Below, one piece after another: positions 1 to 12,801 of a DNA stretch of 64,000 nucleotides. The notes under the pieces are model-generated. The model was not told the DNA's origin and made no database searches. It saw only the letters and a program-made list of their open reading frames with translations. The translations under genes were made by a program, and so were the position numbers. Within the stretch, counting starts at the first letter, position 1, and the number at the start of each line of letters is the position of its first letter. Source of the DNA: Brachypodius melanocephalos (lineage: Eukaryota > Chordata > Aves > Passeriformes > Pycnonotidae); NCBI GenBank assembly GCA_013398615.1, contig VZSR01003807.1, forward strand, positions 35,590,295-35,654,294. The letters are read 5' to 3'.

Positions 1-38
1 GAAGGAAGGAAGGAAGGAAGGAAGGAAGGAAGGAAGGA
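1..38. repeat. (GAAG)n microsatellite, cut by the window edge
   Basis: A perfect purine tetranucleotide repeat of about nine GAAG units opens the window and ends at about base 38. Its true length is unknown because it continues off the left edge. It is a simple sequence repeat with no coding content. Confidence 0.97.
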
Positions 39-2604
39 GACAAAACTAGAACATTTCAACTTAAAAGTGAATGAGGAGGTCAGAAAGCAAATAATTACAG
101 AGCTGAAAGCAGAAGTCATCTTCAAGACTACCAATTCAGTGTCACAGCCTTCATTTTCTGCTGCTCCTTTATTAGTCCTAGAGGCAAAGGAAGAAAAATG
201 ACATTAAGTACTATAGTTATATTTTAATTCCTTGGAAAGTAGAATAATTTAATTTATAAATTTTAATTATGTCCCATTTTCCACAGTTGTCTTCAGCACT
301 CTCATCTAAATAAACCCTCTTGATTATTTTTAGTATGACACAAATTCCATAAGCTTTCTAAAACTCTTTTCACTGTATATAACAGATCCTTTAAATATTA
401 GATGTATATTTCTTCTGGGTGAGTCTATTACCACATACAATATATTAGCAGACTTTGTACAATTAATTCCTAAGGCCCAGTTCAAAAAATAAGGAGAACT
501 ATTTGCAAGGTACAAAGTCTGACAAGAAAACAATGATACTTATTTTTGGATATTCTTCAAAATATTAACAGTTATTGAAAAATAGCTGGTAATATTTTTT
601 TAGTTTCTTATAACTTTGCCAAATTGAAAGCCATTATGATAAAATTTGCTGTGGCAGAGCTGTGCTTCATGACAGACAACAAAATTCATCAAATGTGACC
701 AGCTAAAGAATGACAGCTTATCCCTCTACTGTAACTATCTCTTACTCCATAATCTCAGAGGTGATTATTGAATCTCTATTTTTTAAAAAAAAATTAGTCC
801 ATGCATTATTTTTCATATAAATATAGATATTATTATTCCATAGTACTGCAAGAACATGTGACCCTGCAGCTGTCTGGGAAGTCCTAAAATAGCATTCTGA
901 TGGTTATCTTAAGAACAAGTCCATATGTCTCCATGGATAAAATCTGAGCAAAGGCCACACTAATTCATCATACTCTGGGCATCAGATGAAGAAATCCAAT
1001 GGAAAAAATAGCGTGTGATCACTTTAATTGCCCTGATAGGAAATTAACTGACCTTAAGTAAAGTTGCAAAGGCAGCCGGCTTTCCTTAATGTTGAAAGTT
1101 TTGTCTTTGCAAACTTGGTAGTACTTTTCCACCACAAGCTTTTCTCTCTATGATTTCCTGGACAACATATTATCCCTCACATATTTTACATACAAAACTT
1201 GCAATTTGGGGAAAAAGTATTTCTCTGAGATATCAGTTCATAAATATTTTTTGTGCTTCCTCAGTGGAAAAGAGTCTCCATTTCTTTGATTAACATTCTG
1301 CACTTATGTTCTCATCAAGCTTCTGTAATAAAGCATAATCAAACTGGATGTTCCATGAATTTAAGATCTGTTGTCCATGTGCATGCTAGGTCAGTGCATC
1401 CCAATTGAGAGACTGGAGGAAAGGAAGAAGAGTAAAATTGAGGAAGGTACTGACAATATCAGTCAAGTTATTTGATTTGACTTTCCTCCCATCTTCAGTG
1501 TGCTCCAGGGATTCTGGGTGAAATAATATATGGCCACCACATGCTTTTCATCTTCCCAGAGTAGCTTCCAATGACAGTAACAAGAGGAAAGAATCATAAT
1601 CAGAAAGCTACAAGTTTAAGAAAAAATCCCTCACATGAAATCTTCCCTCTTCAGCTTCAGCAGTATTCAAATAAACACTACTTATATTTGCATAAATAAG
1701 ACATAAATCTTATAGACATAAATCCATCTTTCTGTCTTCAAACTAAACCTTGACTCAAATTTTAACAGGGGACAGGGAAAGAGAGGGAATAAAGCAAAAT
1801 ATATGCAAAGGCTCCTTTGGAAGAGTCCAGGTGTTCTTTCTGACCACCTTCCCATTAGTGTATCTGAGGGAAGAATGAGGAACTATTACTTCAACAGAAC
1901 AGTCTTTAGCAGCCTTTTGCATCCAAAAGTTAGGTTATTCTTCACTAAATAGTGTTTGTTTATTTATTTAGTGTCAAAAGTTTATCCTCTAGATACTACC
2001 ATGGTTAGTATATACATAACTAAGGTAACTTTTCTAAAACTGCTGTTCCAGGTCAGGTGAATCACTCATAACTTATTTTTCCATTCATACACTATGGACT
2101 TGCCCCAGAAAAGCAGTCTTAATCCCTATTTTTTATCTATTGAGACTAGTTAACCTGGATATGTCCCTTAAAACTATGGAGGTTGTGGATATATTCAGTT
2201 GCAGAATTAAACTCTTTGGGGGATGCTCAAACATAGGTGTCTTGTCCCATTTGAGATACCCTACAATATTCAAAACACATACGTGCACCTGGTGGATTTG
2301 CACAGGAGTTAGGCACCATCTGTGCTCTTCAAAGGCAGCAGCCACAAAGCAGGTGACATAATATAGGTGGAGATGTGTAAGAAACTGGATCATGAGCAGG
2401 AGCTTCTACAGAAGTCGTATGGAATACAGAAAGATGCCTTTGGAATACACACGCAAAGAAATATAGCAAGCATCATGCATCAAGGTTATAAGTTCTTTCT
2501 TACAATTTTGAAAAAGAAAAGCTTTTCTGTGTTTTATTTTTAAAAAATGCCATTTGAAAGTTTTTAGTCCATTTGTTATCATCCTGATATAAATAATGCT
2601 TTGA
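39..2604. other. AT-rich non-coding stretch, no gene seen
   Basis: Unique-looking AT-rich sequence. The longest open frames (for example 2140-2361 plus and 2133-2393 minus, which overlap each other antisense) have no recognisable domain and no supporting splice or promoter context. I see nothing else assignable here. Confidence 0.7.
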
Positions 2605-3104
2605 CGTGGTCCTCTTCACCTCAGTCCTGCACAATGGGGTTGCATCTCCAGACTATTCCTGGGGTACCTGTCCTTGCTTCCCTTGCTGGTGCATGTCCTT
2701 ATTGAGCTTTAGCTTGACCAGCAGCTCTCGACTCAGCCATGTGAATCTCTTGCCTTCCTTGCCTTATTTCTTGTGCCTGGGGCTCACTGGTTCTTGGGCT
2801 TCTATCTAAGAAGATATCCTTAATAATCTGCCAGCTCTGTCCTGCTCCTTATACTCAGGAGCAGTTATCCAGATGAAAGTATTGACTAACTCCTTGAAAA
2901 GCTGGAATTTTGCTGGGATCTAACTTTGCTCCCTACCTGGCCCGTGTTCCTCAAGACTGTGAGCTCCACTTGTGTCTGATCACAGCAGCCCAGCCTGCCT
3001 CCAAGCCTGACGTTCCCAAAGAGCTCACTCCCGTTGATCAGGTCCATCATCACCTTCCCTCTGGTAGGGCTCTCTATTGCCTGGCTAAGGAAGATGTCTC
3101 AGTT
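2605..3104 (-). mobile_element. CR1 LINE relic, internal ORF2 fragment
   Basis: Conceptual translation of the minus strand gives, from about 3100 downward, a series of peptides typical of avian CR1 ORF2 between the end of the endonuclease domain and the start of the reverse transcriptase. These include a FLSQxIxSPTRG-like stretch, DLINGSELFGNV, GGRLGC, then VELTVLRNTGQVGSKV. Further on (about 2830-2620) comes the linker with Gln-Asp-Arg-Ala-Gly-like and WLSRELLVKLKLN-like segments, then a MHQQGKQGQVPQE-like segment. The frame is broken by small indels and stops, so no protein can be made. CR1 ORF2 encodes endonuclease and reverse transcriptase and moves by target-primed reverse transcription. 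The 3' untranslated end is absent. The family call rests on recalled CR1 protein sequence. GC content is visibly higher than the flanks. Confidence 0.8.
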
Positions 3105-6100
3105 TAAGGGGAACTCCAGAATGAGTTTCTCATCTTATTTTTAACAAATCCCTTTCCACCAGTAAGAAGAAATTAATATTAGAGAAACAAAAGAAGGGAA
3201 AAAACCCAAAAACTAAGCAGAGGCCTTAGGCAAAGACCATGAGGCAAGAGAGCCTGCTTGGGCGACTCCAGCTTTATAAAGGAAATCTCTCAGCCCTTGA
3301 AGTTCTGTTTCTGGCCTTGGCACCTGGCCTTAAAGAGAGAGTAACAATTGTGAGCATAGATATACATGGAATAAAACATTTTGGTTTACCCAGCACAGAA
3401 GTTATCCTCCATGCGGTATTTTCTTGAGTTGCCCATAGATTTAAAAAAAAAAAAAAAAAACTTTTAAAGAAGCAGTTTTTTCCAAATATATGCAATTGTG
3501 GCTATTTTTAAAAATTAAAGTTAAACAAGAATTAAAATATAACAGCTATAATGCACTCAGAAGACTTCTTTTATTACACCAGGATCTTTCATGCTCTTTC
3601 CAATTCTATCCTTGGGCTTTGGCTTGTTTTGTTTTAAATTGAATACAAATAACAGTATATTTTCAACTTGACTTTGGAGTTGCTTGGCTTGAGGTAATTT
3701 GTGTCACAAATTTAGCATAACTTAAATGCAGGTTTGGGTTTTATTTATTGTTAAAAAATTAAAATATTTAAATGATATTCAATAAACATTTTTTACAGAG
3801 AGGTTAAATAATAAATATTTAAATCAAGTGTTATTTAAATGTAGGGTTGTTTTCTTAATGTGTATGGAAGGAAACATTGATCATATAAAAAGAGTTTTTG
3901 TGGAAAGACAGATAACACATCTTCACATTGAGACAAGCCAAAAATAATTTGAATCTTGCTATTGGTTTCCCTTATGCAAAAACTAGAAGATTTACTTTGT
4001 TCCTATCTGTCATAATATAATTAAATCAAGCATATAAATGAACAAATTAGAATAATAATTTAATTTTGCTGTTTAGACTCTGATTTGTCAGATTAGTTCA
4101 AATCGAAAGGAAATTTTCTGAGGAAAACGTGTTTCTGATCATCATCTGATAGGAGAGGAATGGCTGAGAAAATGTGAAAGTAAAATATTCTTCTTTCTTC
4201 ATACAATAATTTTTTTAAAAGAAAGTTGAGGGGTCCAAGGAACAACTAGAGCTTTTCTCTAACAGTTCAGGTTTCCAGGTGGCCCCCGGGTGTGATAGTC
4301 CCTTCAAAAGAAATGAATGCTGTATGTGCATGAAGAACTCCAAGAGAAAGAGGGGAAAACAGTTGTTGTAAATGCTATTTTTGTTCCTCTTTTCACTTGG
4401 ACTACCCAAAATCAGTGAGTCATAATTACAAAGCAATGTTTTCCTCTTGCACTGTGATAAAAAAGTTGCAGAGTTGCCTTGACAGGGTGCTAAGATGTTC
4501 CCTGCTGATTTCTTCTTCTGTCATCGACATTACTTCCTGTCATTCCACACTAGAAAGACTTAAACAGACAAGGACAACACCTCAGTGAAATGCTGATAGG
4601 TCAGAAGTCATTTCAGAAAATATCTAGGAAATAGAATTTGAATAGACAAAAATAAGAAACAGTTAGGACTGAATTTCAGTCTGGGGCTCACCATTTTCCT
4701 CAGTGTCAGTTTCAGCAGCAGAGAGATGAGATTATGCTCAGTCATAATCACAGTGTAGCCATTCACGATTTCCCAATCACCAGACCACTTGATCAAAGTT
4801 CAGAACCATGACCCTTCACAACAAATCCAAACTCACTCCACCAACTGACGACTACAGACCTGCACCAAATGATTCCATCAGTAAAAACTCAGGGTAACAT
4901 TACTGCTTGAAACAACCCCCTGGAGCCTGGCACCCTGTGATGTAATCCCACTTCTACTGCCCACAGAAAAGTAAACTCCATTATATGCCTGTTGGTGTAT
5001 CGGTTCTTTGATAAAACTGACACATCTTGGGCATTTACCCTTGTTCAGAGTATTTGAAAATTGGACTGTATACGTGTCCAATGTGCAATTGCTTAGAATA
5101 AAAGCAGAACAGAACACTGTTGTAAGTCACTACTATTGTTCTCTGACATAAAAAGGTGCTTCTTTGTAAGTATAAAAAATATGACAGAGTTTTAATGAGA
5201 CAATAAAGGACTGATGTGCAATTTAGGAAAGTAATCAAAAGCAAACAGCCTAAAAAAAAACAAGATATGACAAATGACACTATAGTATGAAAAAAACCCT
5301 AAAAATGGGGAAAAAATACGAAAGAAGTGTGCTTATTAAAAGGTCACCAAGAGTCAAAAAGAAAGATAGATGTAGAGATAGGGAGAAACTTCAGGAGAAG
5401 ATAGTCTTTCAGGAAAGCAAATTTTTATATCATATAACATATATAAAAACTGTTCACTGACCAGCCAGGACAGCACTTTATCATTCTGATAGAAATACTG
5501 CCTCTGGCTAACACAGTATGATGATAAACACTCTCAATTGTAAAGCAAGAAAGGGATTAAATTTAGACCTGAATTTAAAGAAATTCTGAACAAGTTTCTA
5601 ATTAGATTCAAATGGAGAGTAGAGATGTTCAGATTTCATCTTGCAGCAGTCTTGCATTTCTCCACATTTTCCACATGGTCATCTGTCTTATCGATATTGT
5701 TTCTTTTTCCTGGTAGATCAGTCAAACATTTTAAGCCTAAGAAGTAAAATAAAACAAATAGTAGTACATAAAACAATAGCAACAGTAACATATAAAATAG
5801 AAATGAAGTTGCTTCATAATTAAGAAGACACTACCCATAGTCACATTTAAAACAGTTCCCATGGCTGCACAAGTGCAATTATGTCTGTTTTAGGGAAAGT
5901 ACTTTATCAAAAAAACCAGAAAAGATGTAAAGAAAATAAGATGTCTGTGTAAAGGGATATCTCTCTACTGCTGTGTTTATAACCAACAAGTAAGATATGT
6001 GTAACAAAGGAGAGCATTTTGATCTGTTCAGATTATTGTTCCTCTTGCCAGAAACAGTTTCTGTCATAAGCAACATCTTTAGAGTTGATGTGATTTTTAC

Positions 6101-9100
6101 CTCCATATAGAGTTTTCTTTTTCCCATCTATAAAAAAGCACATTAAAAATAAAATAAAACACATCAGTTCTGCAGTTGCACACTAAATAACAGGCTAAAT
6201 GGCTTTAATTTAGGTGACAAATTGGTATAATAATGTAATGTCACCCTCTGAGACTGCCTTACAGAACAACTGACCCTTTGAAAAAGGAGAAGTTATAATC
6301 ACTTTTTTCTTTAGAAATCTCTCAAAACTTATGTTGAACTTTATTCCTTTCACTTCTTTGCTGTTAGTATCTCAGTAGAGTAACAATGAGCCCAATATCA
6401 CATCTCTCACTACTAAGAGAGCTTTAAAATTGTTTACATCGGTGAAGAAAAAGGTTCAGTGTGGAAACCTGCAGATGCTTCTAAATGTTAAATGTTAAAT
6501 GTTTTGCAACATGGCGATGGCAATCAGAAGCAAATGGACTCTGGTGGCCCCCATTCCAGCAAGAGTTACCTGAGTTTTTAACCTCTGATACTATTTTTTA
6601 ATTACAATCCTCTCTTTTTTATCAGTAAATGAAATATAAAATAATTTTAAAACAATGCAATGGCTGATCAAATTTAACTGGTGTAACATAGAATACCTTC
6701 CCAAGAAAACCGGGCCAACCATCTCTTATTTGGCATCTTTAACAGGCTGCTTTGACTCTCGGATGCAGTGGCCAAGGCATAATGAGACAATAGAATATCC
6801 TATAAAAATGGAACAAAATCCCATCTGAATTACAAGCTAGTATGTCAAATGCTGATACTAAGGAGCTACTTTGCTTTAAGGAAGTGAAATCAATGCATAT
6901 TGCTTTCAAAATTGGATGTGATTTAATTACATTTTATTCTATTTTCAATTCTTTGCTGTTAGTTTTAGTTAAAGGCTTTGAATTTCTGTTCTTATGCTGC
7001 TGCTCTCTACCACCTAAATGATCATGATTTTAAGTAAATATGGATGCAGAGAAAAAGGGGAAAAGCTAAAAATAATTTCCTCAGGACGTTACTACCCTTT
7101 GACACACCTATGAAGAAATTCTTTGAAAATGAAGGCTGATGATATCACTATACATTTTGAAAGGAATTTGACATATCAGTGATATATGTGAAAGTTTTTT
7201 CATGTTTTTCCTTTCTAGAGAGTGTTTTCACGATGAGCCCATGAGGGAGCAGTTTCACCACCATATCCAAGTGTGCCTAGGAAATCCCATGTGGGTGCCT
7301 CTCAACCCCACCAATCCACAGAGGCTCTGAGATGCCTTATTCTCTCTGACTAGTTCAGAAATTGGTTTCAGGCAGGGAATTTATTGAGATATGCCTCATT
7401 TAACATCTACAAAGAACTTAGTATCTTGCAAAGGACTGTGTGCAGTACTATTCTGATTAACTTTGTGTATTACACTGCACATGAGAATGTGATCTGGTCC
7501 ATGAAAATTAGCAGAGCTAACAAGAATAAATCCCAGCATACCCTCTTCTGTTACCACATCTACTTACGTAAACCAGTCAAAGCTGGTCCTCCACATTTTT
7601 CCCCTACCAACTGTATCAATCAAGAATTCATCCTCAGCACATAACTGATGCTATCACAAAACACAAGAGTTTTGCAAAAGGCAAATTCACAAGAGGTAAA
7701 GACATGTTATTTGCAGACTTTCAGAAGCCTTACTTGCACACAACGTATTTTATGGGTTTTTGGGTTTGGGTTGGTTTGGTTTTTTTTCTAATTTCACTTA
7801 TGACTTTGAACTAAGGAAGAAAAAACTTTTAAGTAAATGGTAAGAAAAAATTCTTAAGGCAATGTTGACAAAAATATTTTTTCTTAAAACTTTCTTAGGT
7901 GTCTTCCTTGTGAAGAGTGTGCACATGTCTGCTTTATAATATAACATCTTTACTTTGGCAAAATCACTAGTTTTCAAGAAAAAAATAAGGATTAGTTTAC
8001 CTTTGAAGTGTCAGCACTGGAAAAAAATTAAGTGGTGAATAGAGATTACCACTTTTAACATGTTTTCCCTTTGGTGTCAATTATTTCAAATCCAGCTTTC
8101 ATTTATTACTATAAAAGTGTGGTAGCCATTTAGACCATGAATACCCTTAAAGAGATCAAAGACTGCCAGAAGATTGATACATGCTGCAAAAATACATTCT
8201 TTTGCTTTCACTTGGACTTCACAGACTCTTAAAGCAAAAGATCAGCAGAAGCCACTCCTGTTGTAAAAAGTGAGCACTTTCGTGTCTTTAACTCTTTGGA
8301 TTTTAGATTAGAGAAGAGGTAGAATAAACCAGCTACAGGTAAGAAGCCTGAGAATAGGTATCCATTATATTTTTAGACAAGAAATGTAAACCTAATAATA
8401 TACTGAAATGGTATTTGGCTCACCAGTGGAGATAAAAGAGGTTGTTTAAGCCCTGGCCTCTGATGATATCTGAGATTTGGTTCTGAGCCTTCAGAAAACC
8501 CAAGTCCTTGAAGATTAGTCTTCTTATGACAAAAATCCCTCCTGTCTTAGTGCAGAATAAGCACAGCAATGGTCAAAACCCCAGCAACTACCATTGTCAT
8601 CAGCATCAGCACCAGTCGTTTTCAGGCTGTTACATTTTAATGGTGATGCTCAGCATCCTCTGTTTCTGAAGTCTATGAATTGCCTGTTTGAATGCTTCAA
8701 AATTAGCAATCACTTTTAAAGACCTGGCTGCATTTTGTATGCATCAGCTCCGTGCTGACTACCTGTTGTCTCTGTACCAAAGACTCTATAGCCCAGTGCA
8801 TGGATAAAACGGTTTAGGTAGATAATATGCTAGATGATGGTACATCTATATGCTACAGAACAGTTTCAGAGATTAGCAAAAAAGAAAGGCAGCATGGATG
8901 AAACGTGCTCATACAAGATTAAATAGCTGAGAAGAGACTGCTTGATAGAGAAAGAAAGAGAACAAATCAAATATGCTTCAAGATGTCCTGCGCAGGGAAA
9001 AGATGTTACTATGTGCTGAAAAAATAAGAATGTGCAAATCTTAAGAGATCTTTCAATCCTTGTAATCTTGTTTTCTGAGAAAATTTTAATAGGAGTTTTA

Positions 9101-9849
9101 AACAACAGAAATTACTAGAAAATGTTTAATTTAATGACTTAAAATATATTTTATAGATCAATGGTAGGTAAGTCTATTGTTTCTTTTTGTTTGATTCTAA
9201 CACTGCAGTTGTCAAACAGATGGTACTTAATCATTCCCTGAAACTGCTTATTACTTCCAAAAGAGATAGTGCACTACATTCCATTTCCTTCCTTCACAAA
9301 TATATTTGATACATGTAATTTTTACAGCAAGATTCAAGAACCTGTGTACTGAGTTCTGATATACTGGACCAGCTGCTGCATGTTGCCACACCCAGTCTTG
9401 CAAAATCCTCTTAATCCAGCGTTTCTAGAAGCTTGATCATACACTGAATTATTGTTCCACAAGAAATCCCAGTATTTTAAAACATTATCTTGATTTAGGA
9501 GAGGAAGTTTGTAGAATCCCAGAAGATAAGGGTCTAATGTGTGTGTCTCAAACACTGATAGCCAGATGACTGTGAAGCCAACCAAGGATCATTGGTAATA
9601 ACAGACAAGGATTATTGGTAGTAACACATCATGTGGAAGAATAAGATATGTCAGAAGGGGGCTATGAGGAGGTAAGGCAGCACTTTTCCAGGATAAATAT
9701 CCTTGTTCTAGTTCCTGGAAATAAACACAACACAGTACAGCACAAGCACAGGAATGAAGCCAAGAAGTGAACATTGGGCTGTAGGAGGGTTGAAGACCAC
9801 CAAAGACCCCTGAAGCCCTCTGACACATTTCCAGAAGAGTTTGAAAGAA
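3105..9849. other. AT-rich non-coding stretch, no gene seen
   Basis: About 6.7 kb with no supported gene. It contains an 18-base poly-A run at 3443-3460. An AATAAA lies about 70 bases before the run, but no retrogene is recognisable upstream. It also holds a triple AAATGTT repeat at about 6483-6504 and a 23-base tandem duplication at 9583-9628. Open frames are at most about 86 codons and none resembles a known family. Confidence 0.65.
9583..9628. repeat. Tandem duplication of a 23-base unit (two copies)
   Basis: Two adjacent 23-base copies beginning CAAGGATCATTGG and CAAGGATTATTGG differ at only three or four bases. This is a recent-looking local duplication about 250 bases upstream of the ERVL-like LTR. 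Confidence 0.85.
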
Positions 9850-9988
9850 CAGACTGTGAACTAGTTTGCATAGGAAGTGAGAAAACCATATTCAGGATGG
9901 GGAAAACCTGTCTCTAAACTACCTGAATATGCACCCCAAGACCCTGGACATCCTGTCCCTGGATCAGTACTGGAACTAGAACTGGTGA

Positions 9989-10129
9989 TCTCTTTTTATC
10001 TCTCATTTTCTCTTTTTCTCTTTCTCTTTCTTTCTTGTTCTCTCTTTCTTTCTCTTTTTGTCTCTCTCATTTTCTCTTCATCTTTAATTAATCTCTTTCT
10101 TTCTCTCTTCTCTTCCATCTCTCCCCTTT
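9989..10129. repeat. Polypyrimidine (CT/CTTT)-rich tract inside the LTR
   Basis: About 140 bases are almost entirely C and T on the plus strand, with irregular CTTT and CTCTT units. An open frame across it (9877-10197) gives a Ser/Leu/Phe-rich peptide that simply reflects the base composition. Such tracts are a normal part of this type of avian LTR. Confidence 0.9.
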
Positions 10130-10203
10130 ACCTAAAACCCACTGCTGTGTGCCTAAATAGTAGGACTACCATGCTGGTTTGTATGCCAAGGGTGTAATTT
10201 ATT

Positions 10204-10209
10204 AATAAA
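10204..10209 (+). terminator. Polyadenylation signal AATAAA of the LTR
   Basis: A canonical AATAAA lies in the expected place of the LTR, followed 9-20 bases later by a GT/T-rich segment. It would mark the R region of the ancestral provirus. There is no evidence that it is used today. Confidence 0.55.
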
Positions 10210-10467
10210 ACTTTGTGAGTTTTTGCAGACCCTCTGACTTTTTCCTTTTGATCACAAGAATTTACAAATCTTGGAATCTCTTTCCCTTTAGACTGGAATA
10301 CCACAAAATTTAACTATGAAATTTCGCAGAATCTACAGTCCTCCAGGAAAGAGGACTGATAGTTAGTCATGCTTCTTAGTTGCTAACATGAAAACACAGG
10401 CAGGCTCTGAGCTGACCTTTCTAAAGGACTGTCCTTAAAATGGTGATTCCGCTTTGGAATTCATTCG

Positions 10468-10468
<1 letters not shown>

Positions 10469-10521
<53 letters not shown>
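10469..10521. repeat. 53-base poly-T homopolymer
   Basis: An uninterrupted run of 53 T residues lies between CATTCGC and AATGCATTAA. It is much longer than any other homopolymer in the window. No LINE or SINE body is recognisable on the minus strand next to it, so it cannot be called a poly-A tail of a known insert. The length may be inaccurate in the assembly. Confidence 0.97.
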
Positions 10522-10524
<3 letters not shown>

Positions 10525-11202
10525 GCATTAATTTAAAAGCTTTGAGGTAAATGATAAAGGTGTCAGAAAAATTTGTTCTCACACTGAGAACTGCTTTTCT
10601 TCCTGGATGCAGAAAAACAAGTGTGTGTTGCACACAACTGGTTGGCTGGGAAACTTAGCTAAGCTAACAGAGGATCAGTTTCAAACCTTTATTTAATCAT
10701 TCTGTGGCAGCACAACATCAAGCAGAACCTTAATCATCTACTTCACTAACCAGTGCTCAGCCTCCAGGGTGTCTCAGTCTGCCAAATGACACATCTTCAT
10801 GTTTTACTTTGGCTCTGATATAATCTGAATTTGTCTTCTCACTAGCTTTGTCTAATCTTACTGGGATTTCTTTAAAGAACTCATCTAGAAAGTTTAGCTG
10901 TTTATGAAGAAAAATATAAGGGGAAGAAATCAGGCAGGTTTTTCCTGGCATACAGCTTGCAAATTTTGAGTAAGGGATTTTATAAGAGTGCATAAGAACC
11001 TCCTACCTTCTCAGCATGTTTCTATTCAAGAATATCTTCATACAGGATCTGTCATCTGAGGAGCATATGAAGATAGTGTAAGAAAGATCTTATTTAACCT
11101 ATATTAGAAGATGCTAGAGATTTAATTTGTTTTTCCCAACTTCATACATCTCAAAATAAAAATCTAAACAATAACATTCTCTGGGCTCCTTCTGTAACTA
11201 AG
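10522..11202. other. AT-rich non-coding stretch, no gene seen
   Basis: Unique-looking sequence between the poly-T run and the CR1 relic. Nothing assignable was found. Confidence 0.65.
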
Positions 11203-11600
11203 GATCACAGATTCACAGAATCATCTAGGTTAGAGAGATCATCAAGTCCAGCCTATGACCTAACACCATCTTGTTGAGTAGCCCATGGCACCGAGTACCA
11301 TGGCCAGTCTTGTGTTAAACACCTCCAGGAATGGTGACTCCATCACATCCCTGGGCAGCCCATTCCAGTGCCCAATCACTCTTCTATGAAGAACATCTTC
11401 CTAAAGTCCAGGCTAAACCACCCCTGGTGCCACTTAAGACTGTGTCCTCTTGTCCTGTTGCTGGTTGTCTGGAAGAAGAGGCCAACCCCACCTGTCTACA
11501 GCCTCCTTTCAGGCAATTTCAGAGACTTATAAGGTCTCCCCTGAGCCTCCTTTTCTCCAGGCTAAAGAACCTCAGCTTCCTCAGCTGCTCCTCATAGGAC
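11203..11600 (-). mobile_element. CR1 LINE, 5'-truncated 3' end
   Basis: Read on the minus strand from about 11600 to 11203 this is a classic avian CR1 3' end. It opens with the ORF2 C-terminal motif region (peptides LRKLRFFSLEKRRLRGDL). It continues with the block containing AGGACAAGAGGACACAG, then TGGGCTGCCCAGGGATGTG and GGAGTCACCATTCC. It ends with ...GATGATCTCTC... and the degenerate ATTCTGTG tail at 11203-11220. Only the last 0.4 kb is present, which is normal for CR1 because reverse transcription usually aborts early. Frameshifts and substitutions show it is old and inactive. The plus-strand open frame at 11331-11597 is merely the antisense of this element. Confidence 0.95.
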
Positions 11601-12652
11601 AGTGATTCACCTTGTGTCTCACAAACGTCTTCAGTTGGAAATGTTTGAATTTTCTCAAGATGTGTGCAGTCCTATATTAACAGTACATTTTCTGCATGCA
11701 ACAAAAATCTTTAGGGAAGATGGTGACTGCTAAGGCATAGTTGTCTCTGCACTTTTCTGAAAGTAATGAAGCTCAGTAACATTCCTGAAAAGAATGACAG
11801 GTAATACACTCAGTTTACATAACTCCCAAACCCCAAGATATTATTTCTCAAGTGAGAATCCAGCAATTCTCACAAAAATCTTCTAAGGAGCATGCATTTG
11901 TAAACACATTTGACTTTTCTGTTTAAATTGCTTCCTGAATTGTCTATGTGTATAATTAATGATAAAAATATTTCCTGAAGAAAATAATTTGGTAATAAAG
12001 TCAGCAGAACATAAATATATCTACAAAACAGAATCCAGAAGACATTCAAGAAACTTACGAAAGCCAAGGAAATCCTTTACTATTTGTGTCCTGAGCCACA
12101 ATGCATGATGCAGATAATTGCAGAAAGTGACTTTCTGAAGGACCATATCATTGTGGTTTTTCCTACTCAATGTGTCCAAACTTTGTTTCATAGCTGTGCT
12201 GAGCAAGCATCACAAGCATAGAGAGCCTTCTTCTCCCATGAGGTAGCCAAGGCAAGTGCTTCTACATTGCTTTCACCACGCTTTTGAAAAGCTCATTAAA
12301 TTAGAGAAGAGGACATTCAATACCCTGGAGGAGATAGTGCACCTTGAAGCACTGACTCACTAAGGAATCTTTATGTATAAATGTCATTAATTTCCACCTC
12401 TTCCAGATGTTTCCCTCAGCCAACAGAACAAGTACAGTTATCAATTTCTTAACATCAATTAGAAACATTAATTCACCCTCTTTTCCCATTATACACATAT
12501 CATTATTATACACGTATAGTTCTATGATAGTTATTTCAAAGGCTTAGACTTGATGTAGGAATCCTAAATAGATATTTTCAATAATTGCACAGCTTATAGC
12601 AGTAGTGAAGAATATGTGACAGATTGACCCACTACCACTTCTGCCTTCAGCG

Positions 12653-12747
12653 TTTCCTAATGCTAATGGCTAATTTCTGGCTAATGCTGTTTTCTAATAT
12701 TTTTCCTAATATGTTTCCTGCTATGTTTCCTAATGCTGTGTCTGGCT
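12653..12747. repeat. Degenerate minisatellite of a TTTCCTAATGCTAAT-like unit
   Basis: Variants of TTTCCTAAT, GGCTAAT and TAATGCTGT recur about seven times in 95 bases with changing spacing. This is an old, drifted short tandem repeat. Confidence 0.7.
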
Positions 12748-12785
12748 AAACTATCTTCAAATACACACTTTGGTGCCTAGTAAAC

Positions 12786-12801
12786 TCTACTTATAAGTAG
12801 A
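12786..12801. repeat. 16-base perfect palindrome
   Basis: TCTACTTATAAGTAGA reads identically on both strands. No flanking feature suggests a function. Confidence 0.9.

Larger units (their letters stand above)
9850..10335 (+). mobile_element. ERVL-like solo LTR (songbird type)
   Basis: Several features together mark a retroviral LTR on the plus strand. A U3-like segment ends in TGTCCCTGGATCAGTACTGG. A polypyrimidine CT-rich tract follows at 9989-10129. Then comes a segment with ACCCACTGCTGTGTGCC, an AATAAA polyadenylation signal at 10204-10209, and a downstream GTGAGTTTTTGCAGACCCTC segment resembling the R/U5 region. I recognise this arrangement from ERVL-type LTRs common in songbird genomes. 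No internal gag/pol/env sequence is recognisable on either side, so it is probably a solo LTR. The exact TG...CA ends and target-site duplication were not resolved, so both boundaries are approximate. The family assignment is from memory. Confidence 0.65.

Noticed and set aside
3180..3460. Possible processed retrogene with AATAAA and an 18-base poly-A run
   Set aside because: No coding similarity, the signal lies about 70 bases before the A run, and no target-site duplication was seen.
9877..10197. 106-codon plus-strand open frame
   Set aside because: It crosses the CT-rich tract of the LTR; the Ser/Leu/Phe-rich peptide is a composition effect.
11331..11597. 88-codon plus-strand open frame
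   Set aside because: It is the antisense strand of a CR1 3' end.
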